Shown in pieces: positions 32,146 to 42,290 of a stretch of 64,000 nucleotides of DNA. Under the pieces are notes generated by a model, which was not told the DNA's origin, did no database searches, and worked only from the letters and a program-made list of their open reading frames with translations. Numbering within the stretch: position 1 is the stretch's first letter; each line of letters opens with the position of its first letter. The position numbers and the translations under genes were made by a program. Source of the stretch: Sesamum alatum (lineage: Eukaryota > Streptophyta > Magnoliopsida > Lamiales > Pedaliaceae); contig JACGWO010000002.1 in NCBI GenBank assembly GCA_034509735.1, positions 22,677,636 through 22,741,635 on the forward strand, written 5' to 3'.

Positions 32146-33348
32146 GACCTTTAAAGCCAATTGCCCATATGCTTAATCCCCATCTTTTCAAGATGTTGCG
32201 TATGAGCGCTCTGCGACGTAGGCTTTGTCAAGCGGGTCTGCTGTGTTGTCTGCCGAGTTGACTCGGTCCATCCGGACGTCACCTCTTCCTACCATTTCTC
32301 TAAGAAGATGGTAGCGTCTAAGAATATGTTTGGAACGGTGATGAGATCTCGGTTCCTTTGCTTGCGCTATAGCGCCGTTGTTATCACAGAAGATGACAAC
32401 GGGCTCGGCGATGCTAGGCACCACACCCAACTCTTGGATGTAGTTTTCTCATCCAAACCGTTTCCTTAGCAGCTTCTGAAGCTGCTATGTATTCAGCCTC
32501 TGTGGTAGAGTCAGCAACGGTTGCTTGCTTGGAACTTTTCCAAGCTACTACTCCTCCATTGAGTTTGAACACGTACCCCGATTGAGACTTGGCATCATCG
32601 TCATCAGACTGGAAGCTAGCGTCGCTAAAGCCTTCCAGAATTAGTTCTCCATTGCCATAGACTAGGAACATTTCCTTAGTCCTTCTTAGGTACTTAAGGA
32701 TGCCCTTAACAGCATTCCAATGTGCCTCTCCTGCGCAGGACTGATATCTGCTTGTTACGCTCAAAGCGTATGCAATGTCAGGCCTAGTGCAGTGGACCGC
32801 ATATTGTATGCTACCTACGGCGGAGGCATAGGGGATGACCTTCATCCTTTCAAGTTCCTCATCAATCTGTGGGGACTGTTTCTTGGATAACTTGATCCCA
32901 TGCCTCATTGGAAGGAATCCTCGTTTGGAGTTGTCTATTCGATATCTCTTTAGGACTTTCTCCATATACGAGTTTTGGGTGAGTCCTAACATCCATTTAG
33001 ATCTGTCCCTGACAATCTGGATGCCTAGGATGTAGGAGGCTTCACCCAAGTCCTTCATGGAAAACTGGGTTGACAACCATGCTTTTGTGTTTCCTAACAT
33101 TCTGACGTCATTACCAATGAGCAGAATGTCATCCACATAAAGCACTAGGAACACTATTGAGCTCCCACTGACCTTCTTGTATACACAAGGGTCGGATTCG
33201 TTTTTGATGAAGTCATATCCCGTATTACTTCATCAAATCGAATGTTCCAACTTCGGGAGGCTTGTTTGAGGCCATAGATGGACTTCTGGAGGCGACAGAC
33301 TTTCTGTTCTTCTCCAGTGACCGTGAAACCCTGCGGCTGATCTGCCAT
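32146..33348 (-). pseudogene. RT C-terminal half and RNase H of F
   Basis: From VCRLQKSIYGLKQA and WNIRFDEV, then after a shift MFLVLYVDDILLIGND (33154; YVDD intact), [47 protein letters not shown] and TTEAEYIAAS. A shift near 32430 moves [23 protein letters not shown] into another frame, and the end is shifted again. It is the best preserved RT/RNase H here, but cannot be read as one protein. Confidence 0.88.
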
Positions 33349-34523
33349 ATCTCATAGTCATACCATGCTGCTATGGCGAGCTGAATCCGAATGGACTTAG
33401 CCATGGCTACAGGCGAGTAGGTATCCTCAAAATCGACCTCGGGTCGTTGAGTGTATCCCTTAGCTACAAGCCTAGCCTTAAAGGTTGTGACTTCTCCATC
33501 AACGCCAAGTTTGCGCTTGTAGACCCACTTACAGCCCACTGGCTTAACACCTTTCGGTGGATCTACGAGACTCCAAACTTGGTTTTCGCTCATGGAGTCC
33601 ATTTCGGCTTCCATGGCCTCAAGCCATTTCCCGGAGTCGATGTCAGACATCGCTTCTCCATACGTCTTAGCATCGTTATCCAAAAGATCGGTCGCACCTA
33701 GAAAGCCATATCTCATTGGAGGTCTGGACTCTCTAGTGGACCTACGGAGAACGGGAACGTCAGTGGTGACTGTGGGCGCTGACTGTATCGGAGCCGGTGG
33801 TTCAGGAACCGTGGCTGGCTGTTCCTGAGGCTGTCCTTCATGCCTAGCATGTTGGACTTCTCGAGGTTGGTCAGCCCTTCGGCTGTCTATCCTGAATCCT
33901 CTAAGTGAGGGTTCCGCGGCTTCTTCTGATGGCTGGATTCCATCACTTGATTCCTCAAGGATCAGCTCATCAGGTTGGATATCCTCCGGGAAGCCTTGCT
34001 CCAAGAATACTGCATTTCTTGAAACAAACACCTTTTGTTCCAAGGGGTCATAAAAGTAATAACCCGCAGTTTCTTTAGGGTATCCAACGAACCTGCATAA
34101 GCTAGACCTAGATTCTAACTTATCTCCCACTAACCTCTTGACGTATGCGGGGCTACCCCACACTTTCAAGTAGTTGTAGGATGCAGGCTTGCCGTGCCAT
34201 ATCTCATATGGCGTTTGGGTCAATATGCTAGTAGGCGCCAAATTCAATAATTTGGCCGCCGTTTCTAGTGCATAGCCCCAAAACGATAAGGGCAATTTGG
34301 TAAAACTCATCATGGACCGAACCATGTCCAACAGGGTTCGATTCCTCCTTTCAGAGACACCATTTAACTGCGGTGTTCCTGGAGGTGTCCATTCTGATAT
34401 TATACCATGTTCTTTTAGATAGTCTAGGAACTCCGTATTCACCGCCTCGGTCCGACCGAAGGATTTTAATTTTGCAGTTGGTTTGGTTCTCCACTTCAAG
34501 TCTGAATTCTTTAAACCTCTCAA
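33225..34523 (-). pseudogene. Integrase C-terminal part and RT N-terminus of F
   Basis: A 432-codon open frame. Integrase part: WTPPGTPQLNGVSERRNRT with the third catalytic acid E58, then FWGYALETAAKLLN, IWHGKPASYNYLKVWG and the Copia-type C-terminal GYYFYDPLEQKVFVSRNAVFLE. A Ser/Pro/Glu-rich linker follows, then RT (KPVGCKWVYKRKL, FKARLVAKGYTQR, DTYSPVA, AIAAWYDYEIWQ). Just after that, 55 bp present in element E (from about 42411 to 42465) are missing, with ATC at both edges; this removes the first catalytic Asp motif of RT and shifts the frame. Confidence 0.88.
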
Positions 34524-34695
34524 GAGCTTCAGACTTGTACCTCATCAGGTAAACATAACCATACCGTGAATGATCATCGGTGAAGGTTATGAAGTAGGAG
34601 AACCCACCTCGGGCCTGCGTCCTTAGTGGTCCACATACGTCTGTATGGACCAAGTCCAACAGACCTGTGTCAAGCCTGCTTTGTCCTACAAAGGG
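34351..34695 (-). pseudogene. Integrase core of F, first two catalytic Asp
   Basis: After the solo LTR the frame resumes with RPFVGQS, then LVHTDVCGPL (first Asp), FITFTDDHSRYGYVYLMRYKSE and ILRSDRGGEY (second Asp), before a shift near 34440 into the frame that carries the third acid. The upstream half of the same motif (SCLKGKMT) is on the other side of the LTR at 36935-36962. Confidence 0.88.
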
Positions 34696-34700
34696 CCTCT
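34696..34700. repeat. Target-site duplication of solo LTR, left copy
   Basis: CCTCT, matched at 36928-36932. Confidence 0.92.
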
Positions 34701-36927
34701 TGTTAGAATAGGTGACCAGAAAGCCAATAGGTTTGGCGATTTGTAACCTATTATACAACTCGATGTAATTGTAATATTATTATGTGATGAATAAAGTGAG
34801 TGTTCGTCACTATTGGTACCTACTTTGTTGTGCTCACTTTACATTTGTTAAAACGGTGTTTAACTTATATCGCAACAAAGCCCACAGACCATGAATAACA
34901 ACTCGTGCAGTTGGGCCACGCATTGGATGGTGGTCATGAAACCAACTGATTAAGAGTTGGGTCTGAAACGTTCCAAGTCGAGGACCTCGAGACAGGGCAT
35001 CGAGAGTCCTATTGAGACTTGCATCAAGAGTCGTGTTCATTGGATGAGTGCCGTGTTTCATCGGCGACAGGCGTGGGACGCCTACACGGTCTTGATGGGT
35101 TGGTCGACTGGGGTCGAGCCGACTGGACTGACTCGCGGGGATCATCATATGGAAGCCTTGGAGGCTTGGTCGGTATGATTGGATTCCCCGGTTCCGATAG
35201 TACGGGAGTAATCCTCAGACTTGAGGAATCATGGCAGTCACGTGCACAGGACGGCTGTATCTTGGATCTGGCGAGAGGTGATCATTCTGTAAGATGATCA
35301 TTATAAGCCTTGTCCAGTGCAGTCGGAATGTGTAGCGAGGACGGTGGATTCCAAGAAGAGGATCCGTCCCCTGTCAGTATGTGACAGAGGTATCTCCTAT
35401 GCACTCGGAGACACGTTCATGCTGTTTGAAGCTGTGGCCACAGTGGTTGGTCGAACAGGGAATGGTTTCCTGTGTCGACGCAATGAAGCATACGTGGTCT
35501 CGAGTATTAAGCATAGATGCCTAGTCAAGGATGGGAACCGACGCCCAATTCCATACCCTAGACTAAGGCCGAGAGACGGTAGACGGAAGGATCGTACCCG
35601 TACGGAATCGGCGCCTAAATGTTCACGCCAATTCACCTAGTCTCTAGTGCCATGGACCGTTGCTAGACGGCCACCCATGGTAACGGGCCCTTGTGGGACA
35701 CGGGCCCAAGTCTAGCTGAGGGTGAACCTAAAGGGTCACACACAAATCACCGAGGAGGTTGAGAGATCAACTTGGAGTCAATCTCGAAGGATAAAATAAG
35801 TAATTGGATTACTTAAGGGAAAGTCCATTGGATGGACGGGCCGATATTGTATCGGGCTTTCATTTAATCGGTAAATTGGATTTTCGATTAAATATGGAAA
35901 GTTGAGATGTTGAGACGTTGGATCTTTTAATTGGATTAAAAGATCAACGGGAATAATTTAAGTGGACATGAAATTGGATTTAATATTGGGATCGTCGTAA
36001 TTGGATTACGATAAAACCCGGTCCGTTAAATTATATCCGAGAGGAGAAATAATTCCTAATTTGGAATAGGAAGAAGTTGGACTTCTTCCCTTAATTAAAT
36101 ATGGCCGACATGCTCCCTTGGAGGAAGCAAAATCAGCCATGTTTCATGCTAGGTGGTATGTTGACTTGTCTCTTTTGGAAAGAGACAAATCAACTCCAAT
36201 CAAGCTCTTCCCTTTTGGTATGATTTGATCATACCATAAATTTTGGTAGGCTTGATTGAAGAATTGATGGTGATTGATTGGAATGAATCTAGACATCCTT
36301 GGATGAACCTAGACACATTCCAATAATCACATTAATTATGTATATATATTAGAATATACAACACCTAGCATAAGTGATTCATTATTCATCTTTTTCTAGG
36401 AAAAAGAGAAGACAAAAATCCTCTCCTTTCTCTCAAAATTTCGTGCTCCCTCCCTCTCTTACACTTGTGTTCTTCACTTGATTTTGAATCAAGAAGAAGA
36501 ACAAAGTAAGTTTAAGAGAACACTAATTCATAGTGTTCTTCTCTTAAACCGATTCCTTCCTAAACCCGTTCTTTTCTAGCAAGAAGAACGTGTGTTTCTT
36601 CCGGTGTGGTGTGGATCACCTTTGGAGAGTCCATACGTTTGGATTTCGTGAGCATTCCGGAGAAGGAACAACGCTAGTAGCCGGGAGCATACGCTAAACA
36701 ATCAAAGGTAACGGTTTATTACGCTTTGATTGATTTCATTTGTATATCTATGCCCTATGTGTTTAAATATATGTTTTAATATTTACACATCCTACATCGA
36801 ACGCCCGGTTGAGCACCCAAGGGTACACCCCTTGGGATTTGCGTATTTTGAATTTGATTTAAATTTACGCACTTCCTCGACTTTCTCGCTTCCGCTCGCG
36901 CTCCCAGGCGGATCCGCTTGTCCTTCA
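34701..36927 (+). mobile_element. Solo A-type LTR
   Basis: 2227 bp, TGTTAGAATAGG to GTCCTTCA, with perfect CCTCT duplications. It splits the integrase zinc/core region of F in the opposite direction. There is no internal region, so the parent element was removed by LTR-LTR recombination. It serves as the reference for the A subfamily: U3 block about 35630-35690, CCAATAATCAC at 36320, TATA at 36341. Confidence 0.95.
36320..36349 (+). promoter_or_regulatory. Candidate core promoter of A LTR
   Basis: CCAATAATCAC (36320-36330) then TATATATAT (36341-36349). Transcription would start some 30 bp further on. Predicted from motifs only. Confidence 0.5.
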
Positions 36928-36932
36928 CCTCT
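36928..36932. repeat. Target-site duplication of solo LTR, right copy
   Basis: CCTCT directly after GTCCTTCA. Confidence 0.92.
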
Positions 36933-36958
36933 TGGTCATTTTCCCTTTTAGACAGGAC

Positions 36959-38377
36959 TCACAAGTTGGTAGATCGTTCAAGTCCCCAACCTCTAGGTTC
37001 TTTGAGTCTACCTACCAACCTTTTCATCCTATCTTGGGATATGTGACCTAGCCTAGCATGCCACAGACGTGCGTTCCCGTTATTATCTAATTTTCGTTTG
37101 TGTTGTGCATTGAGGACGAAATTCGTTTGTTGCAAGATATAGAGTCCGTTATGTAATGTACCAAGTAGATGAGCAATTCCACACCTCATCAAATAAAAGC
37201 AATTTTTATTGATTCTAAACTCATAACCACTATTGTCCAACAATGGAATGGAAATGATGTTTTTAATCATACTGGGTACAAAATAAACTTGTTCTAAATC
37301 TATGCTAATATTATCACTAATCACTAGAGTGGCGGATCCTACTGCTTCTGCCGAGATGGCCTGGCCATTCCCAAGCTTCAGGATCATGTCCCCGCTACCC
37401 AGTTTTCTGCTTCTTTTCAACACCTGCAAGTCATTGCAAATGTGAGCTCCACAGCCGGTATCTAATACCCAAGAGGCAGAACTAGTGACCATATTAACCT
37501 CAATCACATATATACCTTGGTTCGAGAAGAGTTTGGGGCACTCTCTCTTCCAATGCCCTTTCTCACGGCAGTTGATACATATGTCATATGCCTTTGACTG
37601 TTGCTTGGAGACAACCTTTCCCTTTCCTTTGCCTTTCCCCTCTTTGGCAATAGGAACACTCTTAGTGTTCGTAGCTGCTTCGACGGCCTTTCCCTTCCCT
37701 TTCTTCCTTTTCCAACGTCCGGCACCCTTGCCTTTCGTATTAGAAGTTGAAGCACCTCCAAACAATACCGAAGGCGTGGACTTCTTAGTCGTTGCCTCGT
37801 ATTGCACCAACATATTGATCAACTCATGAATGCCTTTCTCAAGTGCGTTCATGTTGTAGTTGACGATAAATTGGTCAAAGGAGGGTGGGAGTGACTGAAG
37901 GATCACATCTATGTACGTTTCATTATCGAGACCTGCCTTTAGGTCCTCGAGCTTTTCCACCAGGGTAAGCATTTTAACCCCGTGCTCTTGTACAGAGGAT
38001 CCTTCTGTCATTTTAGTTCCAAAGAACGCCTTGGTCGCGACATACCTAGTATGCCGGTCCGGGACTGCATAGCAATCCTTTAGGCGAGCCATAATGGAAG
38101 GGACATCGTCTAGCCTTTCATACTGCTTCTGAATCTCATTGGTCATCGAAGCAAGTATGATGCTACGGACCTTCCGGTTATCCTTATGCCAAGTCTCGAA
38201 CGTCTCACGTTCTTCTGGCGTGGATCCTTCCGGTAAGGTCCTAGGGAGAGGCTCGTCCATGACGTAGCCTTGGTTCTCGTAATCTAGGACTATCCTGAGA
38301 TTTCGCAACCAGTCGTTGTAGTTTGTTCCATTGAATTTGTTTGTCTCAAGAATGGTAGAAAGTGGGTTCTTAGACAT
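36959..38377 (-). CDS. gag-pol: Gag, protease and GAG-pre-integrase of F
   Basis: 472 codons from MSKNPLSTILETN at 38377, the longest gag here. Order: capsid-like region (NDWLRNLRIVL, 23-32; YIDVILQSLPPSFD, ~155-168), basic stretch (GRWKRKKGKGK, ~220), CCHC knuckle C267-C270-H275-C280, protease WVLDTGCGAH with D306-T307-G308 intact, GAG-pre-integrase LWHARLGHIS (438-447). After RLV the frame goes wrong through a 4-bp duplication (CTACCTAC on plus, about 37007-37014); without it the IN coding would run on. The real polyprotein would continue across the solo LTR. Of the copies here, this is the one with a normal protease triad. Confidence 0.88.
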   Translation of the reverse strand: MSKNPLSTILETNKFNGTNYNDWLRNLRIVLDYENQGYVMDEPLPRTLPEGSTPEERETFETWHKDNRKVRSIILASMTNEIQKQYERLDDVPSIMARLKDCYAVPDRHTRYVATKAFFGTKMTEGSSVQEHGVKMLTLVEKLEDLKAGLDNETYIDVILQSLPPSFDQFIVNYNMNALEKGIHELINMLVQYEATTKKSTPSVLFGGASTSNTKGKGAGRWKRKKGKGKAVEAATNTKSVPIAKEGKGKGKGKVVSKQQSKAYDICINCREKGHWKRECPKLFSNQGIYVIEVNMVTSSASWVLDTGCGAHICNDLQVLKRSRKLGSGDMILKLGNGQAISAEAVGSATLVISDNISIDLEQVYFVPSMIKNIISIPLLDNSGYEFRINKNCFYLMRCGIAHLLGTLHNGLYILQQTNFVLNAQHKRKLDNNGNARLWHARLGHISQDRMKRLVGRLKEPRGWGLERSTNL

Positions 38378-38825
38378 TTTAAAAATCTACATTTTAGAAA
38401 ACAGCGCGCGATCAGCAGAAAATAAAAGACGGTGGTTTGATAAAATAATTAAATGCATGGACTTTAGTCATTTAATCCTCCCACTATTTATACGAAAACA
38501 CGGTACTCTCAAACGTGATTTTCAGGAAATCCTTTCCAAGTGGGCTTGGGATCCACAGCGATTTTTCCCATACCCCGCTTTTACGATTCGCATGGAAAAG
38601 ATCCTGTGGGAGGTATTCCATACCATTCTCGTTCCACGAGATTCCCAAGATTATTGCCTCACCCTTTCACATGATCCCGAGGACTCCAAGTGAATCATGT
38701 TAATTGGGCGTTAGACCCAACCCAATCGACCGAGCCACGGACCCACTGGTACCCCCACGACTCGTGGGACAGGTAGCAGCAGCCCGCTTTTCGTTCATGA
38801 CATAATGCAGCTTCCTTTTAAGTAC

Positions 38826-38859
38826 AATAACGTGCCACGACTCGTGAGACCACGCTATT
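38826..38859 (-). promoter_or_regulatory. Leader hairpin with palindromic loop
   Basis: Sense stem AATAGCGTG / CACGTTATT (8 Watson-Crick pairs and one G.U) around the same 16-nt loop as in A and H elements, palindrome at 38836-38846. Compared with CCAAGTGTG / CACACTTGG of the A elements, several positions differ on both sides with pairing kept. Confidence 0.6.
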
Positions 38860-39879
38860 GACCTAAAGCAGCTTCCTCACTATGCCATGGATTGGAAGGC
38901 ATGGACAAACTCCTAGAGTTCATGTCCACTTTGTCTAGGGTCTAATATTTTGACATTGGTCCAACCAATGTGAGAGTAAGTAATGACCGAGATCTCAAAT
39001 AAATATCTACACATACATCCATAATGCGTAAATAAACCATTCATAGCAGTTATACGATAAATAAATAATCCATTCATCCATCATCATAACCACATGCAAA
39101 ATTAAAGCTTAGCACGCCCCTGTTGGATGATCACGAGCCCGAATCCTATGCGATCCACTGAGCCCGCAGTGGATCTATGGTCAATCTAGGGTTGGTCCTA
39201 TACTATTACATTAATAGTAACCCAATCATCATGCTGATGGGCCTTGGTCTCTTTTTCTCTTTCTTCACTTCATGGAAAACACCAAGGGGCCTCCCGTCTG
39301 GGCTCTCCATGTGGTCCTTCCTTCTTTTCTACCAATTACAAAAAAAAAAGGAAACCTCACTCCTAGTCTACTCTCATTACATATTAAAAAATAGAAACCC
39401 CAGCGAAAACCCGGGGGAGTACATAAGGAGGGAGGTAGAATGCCTTATTATTCCAAGGCAACTAGAAAGAGAGAAGGAGAAAGCAGTAAAAGAGGCACAC
39501 AGGCCCAACAGAAAATAAACCATACATCCGGTCTTAGGGCTCGCGATCATCCATTTCCATCCAACACACATAATCACATGATCCAATCACATAATTACAT
39601 AATACCAATAACATATGATTTTCAATCATAAATATCCAAAATAATTAATGAATATGTGCACAACGTGTGAAAAATAAAACACAAATATTGGTAATAATAT
39701 TTTCTCGTTTTAACCCGGGATTCCGAATCCAATTTATTTTACTCCTAAAATAATGTCTTTAGAAAAATAGGCATAATTGAACCAAAAACGATTTTTCAGA
39801 ATTAATTCAAAATTAAAACTGAAAATAATTAAAAATAAAAGAATAATAATGCTAGGGTTTTTGAAACCCTAGCAGTAGT

Positions 39880-40316
39880 AGCTGCCGCCGCCGCCGCCGG
39901 CGGCTCGACGGCACGCGCGCAGGGCAGCAGGCTCAGCCTGCCGCCCCTGCGCGCGCGCAAGGCAGGGGAGCCTGCGCGCAGGCCCTTGCCTGCGTGCGCG
40001 CGCGCCTGGCCGGCAACGCGCTGCGCGGCCCGGCATGCCGGCAGGCCGCCGTGCGCGCAGGCTCCCCTGCCTTGCGCGCGCGCTGGCCTGCTGGCTGCCG
40101 GCCGTGCCGTGCGCAGTGCGCGCGCAAACGCGCACTGGGCACGCCTGCCGGGCGCGCGCGCGCAGACTCCTTCGTTTGCGTGCTTGCGCGCCTGCTGGCG
40201 CCGCCCAGGGCCCGTCCGCGCGCGGACTCGTAGGCGCGCGCGCATGAGCGCGCCTGCCTGGCACGCGCGCGCAGACACCCTTGTCTGCGTGCGCGCGCGC
40301 GCCTGCGCGCAGCCTT
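39880..40316. other. Expanded GC-rich leader block with 32-bp inverted repeat
   Basis: About 435 bp of GCGC-rich sequence, 2-3 times longer than in the other leaders. Bases 39949-39980 are the exact reverse complement of 40052-40083, with a 71-bp loop. Three diverged units of the form GCGCGCAG-nn-CCTT-nnTGCGTGC lie at about 39974, 40161 and 40265. Long Arg/Ala frames here are composition effects. Confidence 0.75.
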
Positions 40317-42285
40317 CCGGGAATTGCGCGAATGCGGAAGCGCGGTAAAAATAAACATATTAAAATAAAAGGCATGCTTTTAATTTAAAGAACACGCTCA
40401 AGGGGTGTGCCCTTGAGGTTCCCGGGCGTTCGGTGTATCTCATGATCATAAAATAATTAAATAAATCATGGAGGCCATAGAGTTAAAAATAAAGAGGGAC
40501 GAAATCTTAAACGAGACCTACCCGTTGTCGTTTTCGTCTTCAACTGCTACTCGCATTGTTCCCCGTTTTGCACCAAGACCTCGTTCTTGAGATCCTCCAA
40601 ATCGTGACACACGATCCACCCACGTATCTTGCACGTCGTGCTAGCAACGAACAAGTATTATTTTTGGAGTGGACGAATCAATAAATCGTTATCAATTAAC
40701 GGTATTGGTTCGTCTAAGTTTATGATGTTCCAAGAACAAAAGGAACTAAGAAAAATATTTTCTTGCCAGAGAAAGAGAGAGGGGGCGGACGAGAGGTAGG
40801 AGAGGGAGAGTGTGTGTTGTGTTTTTCAAGAATCATCATCATTTAAATGTTGGAAGCTAGGGGTTTATATAGAGGAAGAGTTTAATCCTCTTTAAACTCA
40901 AACTCTTTAAGTAACCTAATTTGACTAGGATTTTGACCTAGTCAAAGTCCTAGTCAAACTAGTGTTTGACCTAGTCAAACGAATCCTAGCCTTCCATCTC
41001 CCCTTTCCATCTCGACCGTTGATTTTAATTTAATGGAATATTTAAATCCTATTAAATATTCCAAAAGGCTAAATAAATATAATATAATAAATTAATATTA
41101 TAATTTATTCTTAAGCCTATTAAATCAACCCTTTTAATAAATCCTATTTATTAATTTAATTCCTTTTATCAAATAGAAGGAATTAATTTCTCCAAGAAAA
41201 TATAGGACCCGATTAAATCTAATTTAATCATTCCTTTACTCCAATATTTAATTCCAAATTAAATACTAAGTGTGTGTGGATAGTGTGTGACTCTTTAGGT
41301 TCACCATTCAGCTAGACTTGGTCGGATTCCTAGAATCCGTCCGTTACCATGGGTGGCCATCTAGCAACGGTCCATGGCACTAGAGACTAGGTGAAATATT
41401 CGGGGATGAACATTTAGGTTCTAACAGTATACTTGTCCTTCTGTCTTCGGTCTCATCACTTAGGGTCTAGGGCACGGAAGATGCAGGTATCCATTTTGGA
41501 CCTAAGTGTCGGTCTGTCCTTACTAAACGCCGCAAGGGAAACCTTTTCCCTTCTGTTCAGTCACTGTGGTCACAGATTTCAGGGACAAGACACAGAGCAT
41601 ATATGAGACTCAACTATCAACACCTTTTGACAGGAGACAGATCCTTTCTTGGATACTACTGTCACTTTGTACACCCGAGCTGCACTAGACATGGCTTATG
41701 ACTACTCAAGAGTATTTTGGCAATCTCTCACCATATCTAAGATACAGACCTGATGCACAGGTAAACTCAGCAGTTCCTCAAGTCAAAGGACTTGGCCTAT
41801 ACCGTTGGAACCGGGAATACACGTCATACCTTGCTGACCATACTCAAGGCCCTCCGTAAGACGGTTCCCACGAGTCACCTCAGTCAGCTGCTTCCTAGCA
41901 TGCTGACCCACTAACACTGCTTAGACGACCTTCGTCACCCGTCGATGAAATACGACAGCAGATGCTTAGTGCAAGTCTAAAAGGGAATCCCGGTACCCAT
42001 TTTCGGGATTCCTTGACTTGGAGATTTCCGGACTGATTTGGTAAGACTGATTTCATGGACCTACCTCCAAGCGTAGTCCCAGTCCCCGAAATCGTTTCTC
42101 AGTCCGTGGGCTTTGTTTGCGTAGTGAACAGAAATGTAAATGCAGATAAGTGAACGTAAACAAAGTATTGCCATATGAATTTTCACTTCTTTATTCATAC
42201 ATATTTTATCAAATACCAAAGAATTGTCGAGACATAGGTTACATATTCCTGCCAAAATTGGCTTACATGGTCACCTATTCTAACA
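40317..42285 (-). repeat. 5' LTR of F, 23 bp short at its end
   Basis: 1969 bp from CCGGGAATTGCG to CACCTATTCTAACA; the terminal 23 bp (30386-30408 in the other copy) are missing. TATA at 40864-40872. It keeps the 241 bp that the 3' LTR lost. Confidence 0.9.
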
Positions 42286-42290
42286 AACCC
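42286..42290. repeat. Target-site duplication of F, right copy
   Basis: AACCC after CTATTCTAACA. Confidence 0.9.

Larger units (their letters stand above)
38378..40316 (-). other. F leader
   Basis: TATA-like box CTATTTATA on plus (38484-38492, 107 bp before gag); second palindrome (38756-38766); palindrome hairpin (38826-38859); CGGGCT-loop hairpin (39152-39175, perfect 9-bp stem); AT-rich stretch; then a long GC-rich block that joins the LTR directly. The ~250 bp that normally separate the block from the primer site, and the primer site itself, are gone. Confidence 0.8.
30386..42285 (-). mobile_element. Element F, complete Copia with both ends
   Basis: Minus element of 11.9 kb bounded by AACCC on both sides and inserted in RT of element E. 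Its LTRs are very alike outside two deletions. It contains a solo A LTR, so its own length is about 9.7 kb. Coding capacity is near complete but broken by at least one 4-bp duplication, one 55-bp deletion and further frameshifts. The primer site and the last 23 bp of the 5' LTR are missing. Confidence 0.92.

Noticed and set aside
34834..35640. Frames of 70-107 codons inside A LTRs, repeated at 6698-7363, 21711-22449, 43227-44095 and 59631-60439.
   Set aside because: They occur in every copy of the LTR on either strand, with stops and shifts between copies, and lie in U3; no evidence of a coded protein.
32146..38377. Treating F as an autonomous active element.
   Set aside because: A 4-bp duplication after GAG-pre-integrase, a frameshift in integrase, the RT deletion, a frameshift in RNase H, the missing primer site and the inserted solo LTR each stop it.
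39829..40375. Long Ala/Arg/Pro-rich open frames on both strands (also at 3417-3796, 14429-14716, 20008-20252, 52916-53359, 61926-62222).
   Set aside because: They arise from GC-rich composition that lacks stop codons; frames overlap on both strands, differ between elements and have no recognisable domain.
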